Below the pieces are notes generated by a model. The model searched no databases and was not told the DNA's origin. It was given only the letters and a program-made list of their open reading frames with translations. Below are positions 43,852 through 54,166 of a DNA stretch of 64,000 nt, piece by piece. Positions within the stretch are counted from its first letter, which is position 1; each line of letters begins with the position of its first letter. The DNA is from Begonia masoniana. Taxonomy: Eukaryota; Streptophyta; Magnoliopsida; Cucurbitales; Begoniaceae. The position numbers were made by a program, and so were the translations under genes. Location: assembly GCA_022432975.1 (NCBI GenBank), contig CM039506.1:11412831-11476830 (forward strand). The letters are read 5' to 3'.

Positions 43852-45999
43852 TGTAACACCCGATTCTATCGAACCAGCTCTTTTATTATTAGTGGTATAC
43901 ACTTTATTAGTCAATAATTCAAGTAGAGTTATTGAATGATTAAACTAGACAATGACATTAGAGTAAATTACATTTTAAAAGTGGATAACGTATTTAAGGA
44001 AAGAGGGATTGGGTTTAATGCACTGTAGCCGCCACCATTTCATACCTTTCTCTTTGGGTTTTCAGCTCAAGCAGCCGAGCTCTCTAGGCGATTTTCCTCG
44101 CCCGATTCTCCTTCGACTTAGGTAAGTTTTCCCCATTTCTCTTATGATATAGTGGTTAAATACCTGAAGGGGTACAATGTGAGGATTTTGAGGATGCTGA
44201 GATTGAGCGTAGATTCGGGTTTTAGTAATAAAGGGGGAATGCTCGGGTAGTAGAGTTTCTAACTGCATTCCTCAAACCACTGTTTGATTCTTGGTGAGGT
44301 TTAGTGGAGTTTTGATTTATATTCAGTTATGAACTTAGGTGAATAGATTTCTGAAGTAGCTAGCGACCAGACAAATTGCAGAAGCCAGGTAAGTAAAGTA
44401 TGCATGTGCCTTCGGGCCTACATCATAAAATAGTAGGGTTATGTATCTTGTGAATAATTTTTGTATGTCATGCATCATGTTTTTGAAAGATTACGAAAAT
44501 GAATTTCCATGTAAGGATGGTAAGGCATGAACTGAATGTGACAGAAAAACTATTAAGGGAACTAATCCACCCCTTAACTTATGAAGGGATTTATAACATT
44601 GGGAGGATTGATCCCACTCCCAAGGGAATAGAGGGATCAGATCAGCTATTAAGGGAATTCATCCGCCCCTTAATCGAGTAGAGAATGTATAACATTGGAA
44701 AAATTTATCCACTTTCCAAGGGAACCGAGGGATCAGATCAGTTTATGAACGTATGTGAATGCAACTAAGATGAGAAAATAGAAATTGCATGTTTAGGAAT
44801 TCATGTTTCAGCATTTCATTCATTACTGCTTTACTTACTAAGCATTAGGCTAATAGATGAGTTTTGTGATGTAGGTGTTGAGGATATTGCAGGTGATTTT
44901 CCTGAGTGCACAGATGATTAGACATGGTTGGAGGAGTGCATTCATGTTTCGGCCTGGTAAATTGATGAGGCGGTTTAACTGATGTCTGTTGGTGTGAAGG
45001 TTTAGTTGACAATGTTTCAATTTAAGTATGTTTAGTTTTCATGACAGTAGTGGTTTTTAATATTTTGAATACGTTTTGAGATTTTTTTTCTGATAGTAGT
45101 ATTCTGTTGGGATTTGATGTTGGTACTTACTGGATTTTGAGTAATGCTTGGGTTTGAATTGTTTCTGAATGATTTTAAGTGGAGTAAGTAAATTCCTTTC
45201 TGTAGTTAGAGTTGTGTTTGTATAGCAAGGAGTAGTTAAAATGTTGCTCTGTGGCCTATCGGAAGATGTCTTCAGTAAAGTCGTTGGATGATGTCTCAGT
45301 AAAGTCATCGGTACATGAAGTTTAATCAATCGGATGATGTAGGTTTAATTCTATCGGAAGATGTCTTCAGAAAAGCCATCGGATGATGTAGGTTTAATTC
45401 GATCGGAAGATGTAGATTTTGCACTACCGGTATGAGTGGGTATTATGCTTTGTCGTTTAGTGATCGGTATATGCAGTTTATTCTATCGGAAGAAGGGAAT
45501 GAGAGATTTTTGTCGTTTTGCCGTCGGTAGATACGAGTCACAAAACTTGTCGTTTGGCGATCGGTTGATGTTGGATAATTGATTTATCCGGCTGACGTCA
45601 TCGGTAGATGCAGTCCACCGAGAGATGTCTTTTGTTTCCAACTCTTCTGGTCCACGTCATCGGCAGAAGCCTTCTATTTGCTGTTTCTGCTTCTTCTGTT
45701 GACTTTATCTATCAGCAGATGCGTTTCACTTCTGCGACTTTCCAAGTGTTTCACGATTTAAACCTCTATTTCTTTTTAGCCGTTTATCTCTTACATTTCA
45801 AACAATGTTCATAGTTTTGTTTAACTCTATTGTTGTCCAAAAAATTTCCGCTGCATGTTTTAAATGTTTTGAGACTTTAGCTTATGTCAAATGTTGAATG
45901 TTGAGCAAAGTTTAAAAAAAAAATAATACAGTTGAGATTTCTTAGTCATGTACGAACTTTTGTGTAACGAACCGGGTTCAGATAACTCGGGTCGTTACA
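43852..45999 (+). repeat. 3' LTR of gypsy B, complete copy
   Basis: 2148 bp, the same length as the 5' LTR. Ends CGTTACA and is followed by CTTTA, matching the left flank of the element. Confidence 0.95.
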
Positions 46000-46004
46000 C
46001 TTTA

Positions 46005-46543
46005 AAATTTCATCTTCCGCCTGACGTCATCTGTTTTGTCTTATTCACATCCACTGCTGCCACTGTACACTTTTGTCTTATTCACATCCACCGTTGTCAC
46101 TGTTCGCATTTGTTTAAAATCCACTTCTTCCGCCAGTCTTCTGCCTATGTTTTTCTACCTTTATTTCCTGTTTATTCTGTTTATTTATTCTCATCGTCCC
46201 TTTCTGTTCCCTTTTCTCTCCAGTCCCTTCTGTTATTTACTTCCGTGATCCGGTTATAAATTAACTCCCAGTTTTTTTTTTAAATCCAGAGAAAGTCTTC
46301 ACTCTTTGAGAAGTTTTAAAGGTTGGATTTATAAAAGTCCTCTTTCTTCTGTTCTTCGAACTGTAATTGTCATCCAGTTTTATACATATGTCATCCAGTC
46401 CCATTTCCAGAGAAGGTTTCTTCTCCCTGTAACGTTCTAAAAATTTCAAAAAAAAAAAAATATAGTATGTGTTTGTCTGTTATGCCCAGGAGTGATGGCT
46501 TGGCTCCCAGATTCTGATTGGAATCGGGTCCTGGGCTGTCACA
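46005..46543 (+). mobile_element. solo LTR 'c', part 3 (3' end)
   Basis: Resumes the TTTAAAATTTCATCTTCCGC repeat interrupted at 32356 and ends GGGTCCTGGGCTGTCACA. Followed by CTTAA (46544-46548), identical to the left flank at 15835. Confidence 0.8.
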
Positions 46544-46759
46544 CTTAATGTGATGACCCGAATATGCACGTATGGGTACGATGGCTGCACGAACCGGAAC
46601 CCGGATGGCGGTACGTCTGCGCGGGCGAACCAGAAGGTGACAGGTCGTAAAAAGGGGGTCGTCACAATCCCACATCGCTTGGGGAAGTATGTGGAAATGA
46701 AACATATGTAAAGAGACCTTCCCAACATAGTAAGACGCGTTTTGGAGCACAATTGGCAA

Positions 46760-46840
46760 CGGATCCCATAAGAACTCCGAAGTTAAAAGTGCTTCGGCGA
46801 GAGCAATTCCAGGTTGGGTGACCTTCCGGGAAGTTCTTGC
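46760..46840 (+). other. 5S rRNA-derived domain in the Cassandra 5' LTR
   Basis: GGATCCCATAAGAACTCCGA, then AGTTAAAAGTGCTTCGGCGAGAG (box A/intermediate element) and GGTTGGGTGACCTTCCGGGAAG (box C). It closely follows plant 5S rRNA with a few substitutions. It is an LTR promoter module, not a 5S gene. Confidence 0.9.
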
Positions 46841-46927
46841 CAAACAAAGCCGTGAGGGGAGGATATTGGGCTGCGGCCCAATCCCCAAAGCGGACAATAT
46901 CTTGTTGGGAAAATGGGTCATTACAAA

Positions 46928-46940
46928 TGGTATCAGAGCC
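46928..46940 (+). other. primer-binding site of Cassandra
   Basis: TGGTATCAGAGCC, 2 nt after the LTR, a perfect initiator methionine tRNA match. Confidence 0.9.
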
Positions 46941-47207
46941 TGTACCCAACCAGAAATGTGGCCAACGAGGACGTTGGGCCCACGAGGAGGGGTGATCGTG
47001 ATGACCAGAATATGCACGTATGGGTACGATGGCTGCACGAACCGGAACCCGGATGGAGGTACGTCCGCACGGGCGAACCAGAAGGTGACAGGTCGTAAAA
47101 AGGGGGTCGTCACAATTCCACATCGCTTGGGGAAGTATGTGAAAATGAAACATATGTAAATAGACCTTCCCAACATAGTAAGACGCGTTTTGGAGCACAA
47201 TTGGCAA

Positions 47208-47280
47208 CGGATCCCATAAGAAGTTAAAAGTGCTTCGGCGAGAGCAATTCCAGGTTGGGTGACCTTCGGGGAAGTTCTCG
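47208..47280 (+). other. 5S rRNA-derived domain in the Cassandra 3' LTR
   Basis: Same module with the 7-bp CTCCGAA deletion just upstream of box A, flanked by GAA direct repeats. Box C is retained with CTTCGGGG in place of CTTCCGGG. Confidence 0.9.
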
Positions 47281-47370
47281 CCAAACAAAGCCGTGAGGGG
47301 AGGATATTGGGCTGCGGCCCAATCCCCAGAGCGGACAATATCTTGTTGGGAAAATGGGTCGTTAACTTAA

Positions 47371-47825
47371 CAAATTAATAAAAGAAACTTTGACTACATA
47401 ATAAAATGAAACTTGGACCAATTTGATTGATGAATTTCGTGACTCTTCTTCCTAAATTCGTGGTTTACCTTTCTTTAGGAACTAGAAAATAAGTTCTTGG
47501 AAAATTCGATAGTGAAAAGGAAACTTTGCATAGATTTTACATGTGCATGTTTTGCTATTGTGCTTCCATCCCTCTTGCCACTAAATCTTTAGGTATTTTT
47601 CAAGTGTCTTCAGTCTTCCTTTCCTCCCAAGCATCCTCTTCAATACTTAACAAATTTATTAATTTCAGCTCGTGTTGAAAAGAATCTCTCTCTTGGATTT
47701 CTATAATCAATCCATTTAAAGTTTCATGCATTTTATTTGTTCTTGATCTTGTCATTGGGCCTCCAATATCTTGACATGGATTTTTAACTTTGAGCTTGAA
47801 GTTGGTTGCACCTTAATTCACATCA
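47371..47825 (-). mobile_element. solo LTR of the gypsy A family, part 2
   Basis: Completes the LTR begun at 15442. It matches 17353-17643, including the tail encoding the integrase C-terminus and the TTCACATCA end. The joined LTR is about 0.85 kb. It is older than the gypsy A copy by divergence. Confidence 0.8.
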
Positions 47826-47830
47826 GACGG

Positions 47831-48613
47831 TGATGACGTGCTCCTTGGATTTCAAATCCCTAAACCTGATTAGGGTATATTTGTATATTGGTTTACGGGT
47901 AGTGTCTTGCTAAACTTGCTCGTCAGCTACCTGGAATGACGTTGATGGATCTTTCGATCGTCGTTCCTTTTATTTTTCTTTCTGGCTCATGAGGTGTTGA
48001 TGAATCTTCGGATAGCATTTTTCTATGCTAGTATGTCAGAGGGGTCCTTGAGTGATCCTCCTTTTTCACTGAGATGATTTTTATGTTATAAAAATGATGA
48101 TGATATATTTTCGTATAGTCGTCTATGCATGCGACAATATTTGACTTATTGCCTCATCGGTAGCCCATGGAGTCTATTTCTTTAAAATGATGAAATGAGT
48201 TTTCATAGGTCGATGTTTTGAAAACCATTTGTTTATCCCATCATGTTTTGAACGAAAATGTAAAGAAGTTTTACAAATTCATTTAGTATAATATTTCTAC
48301 TGAGTTAGTCACTTATCCCAAACGGCCCCCTCCTTTCAATTAAAGAACAAGGGCAGTGAGTAGCTGAGATTTTATAGCAACTTTCTTTATTTTCTTTGTT
48401 GAGTGTTTTAGTGTTTCCTGGTGAGAACTTGACATTCATTTGGACTTGTATTAGCAAAGAGATTCGGACATGGACTTGTAAACCCTATTAAACTGCTTTT
48501 ACTTATTGTATTATTATATATGTATTCATTATGTGGATCTTGACTTTTGATTGAGTTCAAGTCTTCAGTTGCCAACCAAGTTTTGGGCTGGGTAATTGGG
48601 TCCAGGTGTGACA
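47831..48613 (+). repeat. LTR-like segment 'alpha', part 3 (3' end)
   Basis: GGTGATGACGTG… to …GGGTCCAGGTGTGACA. The end resembles the ends of LTR c (GGGTCCTGGGCTGTCACA). By position and the GACAG/GACGG flanks it continues 14433-15441. I could not find a convincing target duplication for the whole. Confidence 0.5.
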
Positions 48614-49540
48614 GCTGCTGTGGTGGGTTGTGTGCTTGGATAGAGATGACTATTTAGTGGGAAGTGCCAATGTCTAAAGGGGATTATTGCATAAAATGGT
48701 TGTTTGCTTCTTCTTCTCTTCTTCTCCCTCTGTAATCTTCTTCTCCTCAATAATCCCTTTATGTAATCTTCTCTCTTGTTCCGCTCCTTTGTAACCCATT
48801 TCTATATTCTCTTCTCTATTTTCTTTCCCTAAACTCTACTTCTATGTTCCCTTCCTTTACTTCATATTTTGCCATTTTGTTGGTCTATTGTAATTTGATT
48901 TGGATTAATAGAAAGGAATTATGCTTGGTATTTTGTTGTTGTGTTTATATTTGTTACGGGTCATAGAAAACCATAACAGCACCTCCAGACTCAGTCGAAA
49001 ACTATTAAGGAAGTGGAAAGCACAACCAAAAATTACTAACCAACTTCCCCGACGAAAAAAAATCTCTCTAGTCGAATTGTTGTTGATGCCAAAGGACTTC
49101 TTTTTGACCAAGCTTCCAACCAAGGGTTCAGATGACACTCCTTAATCCATTCTCGAACATCGACTGTGCATGACACAAAAGAGGAGAAGAAGAAAAGAAT
49201 CGGGTCAGAAGCTTAACCCTACCTTGTCCTATTATCAGAATTGGTCCAGCCAAACCAGAACCAGTCCAGTCGAATCAGATCCTACCCAGCTGAGTCAGGA
49301 TTGATCTAGACCAAACCAGATTGCTCTCAAACAATCAAAACATCAATTTAAATCATTCCACGCCAATCTAAACTCAACTATAGTTAACTTAGGATTTAAT
49401 CAATAAGAAATTTTTACCTATTTCTTTCAAAAAGGGATTCTTTTTAAGATTTAAGAGGGAATTTAAACACAATAATTTATTTAAGCAGAGAAGATTATTA
49501 AAAAGCTTGGAATATCCCTAAAACCTTGCTCTCTTGGAAT
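48614..49540. other. low-complexity and decayed repeat DNA
   Basis: CT-rich tract with CTTCTTCTCC repeats (48708-48790), then AT-rich DNA and a run of CCAGTCCAGTCGAATCAG-like words (49240-49320). Nothing coding is recognised. Confidence 0.4.
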
Positions 49541-50339
49541 CCAAGTGTAACGCCCCCGAACCCACCCTGGCTCGATGCGCTACTTTGCTAACCAATCCCA
49601 CGTTAAAACGTAATTTAAAATAAAATTGACAAAGTAGAATTAAAGCTAAGTCTCTCAGAACTCTCTTGCGTCATACCTAGCTACCTAGACTCAATAATTT
49701 CCCTTAATTCTAACCGTTAAATAACACGGCGTCTTCCCCAAAATTTCGGCAAAGTAACGCCTGAAAATGGCGCCTCCAAAATGCTAAATACCTGCATAAA
49801 ATCCAATCCCAACCAGATCCAGAATACTCTACTCAACTATCTACTCAATTTTCTAGTATACGAAATCTCCAAAGAGTAACAAAGAGAAACTATAATACTA
49901 ACATCTCTAAGTGAAGAAAGTCCACAGTACAGGGCGATACATCACCCTTAACTATGACTATATACCACAAATACACATAGCTATACCACAACTATCAAAA
50001 ACATTCACCAAAATGAGTTAAGCATTCCCATCATTACTAAAATGTAAAGTCCCACATTCTCCTGAAGACCATGGTCGTGATGCCTCGACAACTGCCCGTA
50101 CCGGCATGCTCCATGCACCACCAACCGCTGCCTAGTCCTGGGCTGTCTCATCTACCCCACCTGAGTAAATCTCGTCACCCACACCACAGAACACACACAC
50201 ACACGTAAGCTTACGCTTAGCAAGTATGGAAAAGAAATGTAACATGCACGATGCACCCACACCACCCTAACATATGCCATCTCTACTCACTCTATTGTTT
50301 TTCGTTTCGTTTTCGTTTTATTAAATCTTTCCACTTTCA

Positions 50340-50605
50340 TGCGTGAATCAAGTAGGCACACATCCGAGCTCCCCGCTCATTGGACGGCCACGCCTTGACC
50401 CACAGAGCAAGATCGGCCAACTCACGCCCGGGTCCCCCCCATTGGACTGCCGCACACAATCTCCTCCCTTCCTCTGTCACATGTGAATCAAGTAGGCACA
50501 CATTCGAGCTCCCCGCTCATTGGACGGCCACGCCTTAATCCACGGAGCAAGATCGGCTAGCTCACGCCCGGGTCCCCCCATTGGACGGCCACGCACACAA
50601 TCTCC
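50340..50605 (-). repeat. tandem repeat pair inside LTR D
   Basis: Two imperfect copies of about 125 bp, each with a GTGAATCAAGTAGGCACACA segment, CCGCTCATTGGACGGCCACG and an ACAATCTCCTCC end. It lies in the putative LTR intron, as do comparable pairs in F and gypsy B. Confidence 0.8.
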
Positions 50606-51010
50606 TCCAACATCACTTACGTATTTTCAACTTTATATCTCGAGTAGAGTCCCAACTCACTGCCTCCCCGGCAAAATGCCTCCCCGACATATTAGAAGTG
50701 CCTCCCTGGCAACTTGCATAACCTGGCGACTCTACTCAACTTTATTCTTTCTTAGTTACGTTTCATACTCACCTTTCAAATTATGCACAAACTCATTTTC
50801 GTAATTTAAAAGACAATGCATGATACTCAACACATGCATAACATAACTCAACCAACAAACATACACTACTCAATAGAAAAGAAACAACCAACAAACAATA
50901 ATTCCTACCGTTTCGTGGTGTAGGCCCGAAGGCGACAAAACACACAATCCATTACTTACCTGGTGTCCTAGCTCGCTAAAGATACTCGGTTACCTGTCCA
51001 TCTACGGCTC

Positions 51011-53056
51011 TGTAACACCCGGTTTCAATATAAATCAAAATAAGTTATTAAACGGAGGTATATAATCTTATGGTTTAAAACTGGGTGAAATGTTGATTAG
51101 GTTATTAAGTGACTAGGCAGGGGCAAGATGGTAATTGCGAATTTATATTGTGGATAACGTATTTAAGGAAAGGTTTAGTGAGGTTTAGCCGCCACTATTT
51201 TATTACTCTTACCTCTCAGCTCGGCGGACATCCTCTAGGCGATTCCCCTCCGATTTTCCCCAACCAAGGTGAGTTTTGATTAAATTACTTGCTGTTCTAG
51301 TGCTTAGGTAGCTGAAGGATTGCAATGTATGTGTTTTCGAAAGGCTGCGAGTGAGAGATTTGGGTTTGGGGTTTATTGATGTATCGGGAATGTTTAATCA
51401 GTAGAGCCCCAAACCGGCTTCCTTAGACTTCAGGGTAGTTAGATAAAGTCTAGTGGAGATCTAATCTATAATCTGTCGATGGTTCTAGGTGAGCAGATTT
51501 CTAGAGTAGCCTATAGCCGAGCGATTTCCAGGAGACCAGGTAAGTAAAGTATTGTGTGTGCCCTCGGGCCTACATCACAAAACAGTAGGTTTTTGCATGT
51601 TTGAATATTTTCTGTATGTCATGCATCATAAATTTGAAAGAAAACGAAAATGAATTTTCATGTATCATGTGGAGAGGCAAGTTCAGATTGACGGGCATTG
51701 GCGGTTAAGGGAACTAATCCACCCCTTAACTGATGAAGATGATTTATAACATTGGGAGAACTGATCCCACTCCCAAGGGAATTGAGGGATCTGAACAGTT
51801 ATTAAGGGACCTCATCCGCCCCTTAATTAATGAAGAGGATGTAGACATTGGGAGAACTGATCCCACTCCCAAGGGAATCATGGGATCTGATCAGTAAACA
51901 AACGAAGTACAACCGAGATGAGAAAGTAGAAACTGCATATTTAGGATTTTGTTTCAGCATATCATTTCATTATTGCTTTACTTACTTAGCATTAGGCTAA
52001 TAGATGAGTTTTGTGATGTAGGTGTTGAGGATACCATAGGTGAATTTCCTGAGTACACAGATGATTAGGTGTGGTTGGAGGAGCACATCCATGTCTCGGC
52101 TTGGTAAACTGATGAGGCGGGCTAACTGGTGTCAGCAGGTGTTGAGGTTTAGTTGATAATGATCTAGTCTGAGTAGGTCGAGTTTTCATGACAGTAGAGA
52201 TTTTAGCATTTCGAATACCATTTGAATATTATTGATTCTAGTAACCTGTTGAGTTTTAAGTGTTGGTTTTACTGGATTTGATTAATGAAATGGTTTGAAT
52301 CGTTTTTGAAAGGTCTTGGAGAGGCAAGAAAATTTCTTTCTGTAGTTAGAGTTGTGTCTGTCTCCTATCGGAATGTGATTTTAATAAAGCCATCAGATGA
52401 TGTCGAGTGTTTTAGTCGTCCGGTGATGTCGAGCTTTTGCTCGTCAGATGATAAGGGTTAAGTCATTCAGATGAGGAGATCATCCGGCTGACGTCACCGG
52501 TAGATATAGAGAAAAGTCGTTCGGATGAGGAGATCATCCGGCTGACGTCACCGGTGGATGTCCCTGTTAGACTGACCGGATGACCAGATTTATATTTTGT
52601 CGTTTAGTGACCGGTGGATGTCCCTGTTAGACTGACCGGATGACCAAATTTTACGTTTTGTCGTTTAGTGACCGGTGGATGTCCCTGTTAGACTAACCGG
52701 ATGACCAAATTTTATGTTTTGTCGTTTAGCGACCGGATGAAGTCTTCAAATAGCCTTCCCGCTTCGTTGACCTTGTTCAGCGGACGACGAGTTTGACTTT
52801 TCCAACCTTCAAAGTATTTTCACGGGTTAAACCTTTGCTTCTTAATCGATTGTTTCTCAACATTTCCAACGTTTTTTTTTATATGGTTTTTGGTTAATTT
52901 TATTTTTGTTTAAACGATTTCCGTTGCAAGTTTACATGTTTTATCAAATGTCCAAATTTTGAATTTTTGTACGAAGTTTTAAATTTGGTCCAAGTTTTCT
53001 TAGTAATATTCGGGTTATGAGTAACAAACCGGGTTCAGTAAACTCGGGGTGTTACA
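51011..53056 (+). mobile_element. solo LTR 'E' (2046 bp), gypsy B-like
   Basis: Starts TGTAACACCCGG and ends GGGTGTTACA, with a perfect GGCTC duplication (51006-51010, 53057-53061). It is collinear with the gypsy B LTR: donor CCAG|GTAAGTAAAG, hairpin GCCCTCGGGC (51560-51569), tandem AAGGGAACTAATCCACCCC units, acceptor-like GATGTAG|GTGTTGAGG (52016-52029), and an array of ACCGGTGGATG words. It is diverged enough to be a different subfamily. Confidence 0.9.
52370..52745 (+). repeat. array of ACCGGTGGATGTCC and TCCGG(A/T)GATG words in LTR E
   Basis: Two tiers: irregular CATCAGATGATGTCGAG-type words, then three near-identical units of about 65 bp, each with GACCGGTGGATGTCCCTGTT, ACCGGATGACCA and GTCGTTTAG. 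GGCTGACGTCACCGGT occurs twice. Confidence 0.9.
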
Positions 53057-54166
53057 GGCTCGACCTACGACGAACATTCAAACTTAATTAAAATCAAGCC
53101 TACATCCACCAATTTACTCTCAAACTACTATTTCTAGCCTAATCCAACTAAAACCTAACTAAATGGGCCACTAATATGGGTTTGGTAAAAACTGACCCGA
53201 AACTCAAACGTGCATAACTTTCGCGTCGGATATCGAAATCGAACGATTTCAGCGGCCATGTAATCCTCTAATAACCTATTTTAATCTGCCAAAAGGAATT
53301 TTAAAACAAGCGATCGTAACTAGGTCAATTATTGCAAAACCCAATTCTGCCCCTAACCGAAAAATTCCCCTTTTTGATTTTTCATCAATTCTCACTCAAT
53401 TCCTCACCAATTAACCACCCTCATACCTAATTAATATAAACTTAACAAAAATCGAAGTTCCAATTCAGAAAACCCGAGGCTTCAAAAACCTAGCCCTCGG
53501 TTTTTAGCTTCTCCCGAGCTGCACACTACTCGGCATTCCTTGCCAGCACAGAGCTCGGCAATTCGACGCCGAGAGTAGCCAAAAACGGCCGGTGATCGGA
53601 GCTCAATCGAGCTCGTCACTCCCGGCCTCCACCAGGACCAGAACAGGGCGACGAGAGAGAGAAAAAAAAATGGGTCCTACCAGTTTGCTTGTGCGCGGAG
53701 ACGGGTCGGAGCTGCTTGCCTTTGATGTCTGGCCGGAGAATCACTGAACGCCGCCGGTGATCGTCGCGCTCCGTCGATCGTCCACCTTCCCCCCTCTCTG
53801 CCCTGTTCTTCGTTCGCGAGGAGCAACTGAATGGCTTCGAGCCATTCAGTTGTTTTTAAAAGAAAATAGCATTTTCTTTTAAAAACAAAACAATAATAAT
53901 AATAATTAATACTAATAATAATAATAACACTTGCCCTTCCAAAAATTCCGTTAAATCCCGCTCTTAAATTATAAACTTTCGTCAATTGACCCTCACCCCG
54001 TACCCGGCTTAAGTTCTCCATTTAGAATATCCAAACACCAATTAATTAATCAATTAGTTTAACCAAATTTATTCATTTTTCTTTTAAATTAATTAAAACA
54101 ACATATTTTATTATTTTATTTTCTCTCCAATTTTCCTTTAAAAAAAATCCCAAGTGTTACACCAAG

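Larger units (their letters stand above)
32357..45999 (+). mobile_element. gypsy B: chromodomain Ty3/gypsy element, as assembled
   Basis: Outer LTRs of equal length (2148 bp: 32357-34504 and 43852-45999) start TGTAACACCC and end CGTTACA, with a perfect CTTTA duplication (32352-32356, 46000-46004). One primer site, gag and pol are followed by a first 3' LTR copy at 39178, which breaks at a poly-A run. Then come foreign-looking sequence, 100 N, and a second copy of pol plus LTR. The true element is probably about 9.0 kb; the extra 4.7 kb looks like an unmerged contig overlap. The C-terminal chromodomain-like segment and long LTRs suggest a Tekay/Del-type chromovirus. Gag-pol is broken by stops and a frameshift. 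Confidence 0.9.
46549..47365 (+). mobile_element. Cassandra TRIM retrotransposon with 5S rRNA-derived LTRs
   Basis: Two LTRs (46549-46925, 377 bp; 46997-47365, 369 bp) enclose only 71 bp. The internal domain starts with a perfect primer site and ends with a purine-rich stretch. Each LTR holds a 5S rRNA-like segment with the internal Pol III control region. A perfect CTTAA duplication flanks it (46544-46548 and 47366-47370). No coding capacity: it is mobilised in trans. This is the diagnostic layout of Cassandra. The 3' LTR start reads CG where TG is expected, and a 7-bp deletion removes CTCCGAA. Confidence 0.95.
49546..54161 (-). mobile_element. solo LTR 'D' (about 2.56 kb), split by solo LTR E
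   Basis: Plus-strand ends TGTAACGCCCCCGAACCC and AAGTGTTACA, with CCAAG on both sides (49541-49545, 54162-54166). Parts are 49546-51010 and 53062-54161. Orientation is minus: the donor-like ACTTACC (50954) and hairpin GCCCGAAGGC (50924-50933) read in that sense. Two copies of an approximately 125-bp unit (about 50340-50605) share CTCCCCGCTCATTGGACGGC and CACGCCCGGGTCCCCC. It is the same family as F. Confidence 0.85.

Noticed and set aside
46760..46840. A genuine 5S rRNA gene
   Set aside because: The similarity ends inside an LTR, occurs once per LTR and carries substitutions; the primer site and target duplications identify Cassandra.
46391..47338. 315-codon minus-strand open frame across Cassandra
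   Set aside because: It is internally repeated only because it reads two LTRs; the DNA is a 5S-derived TRIM with no coding capacity.
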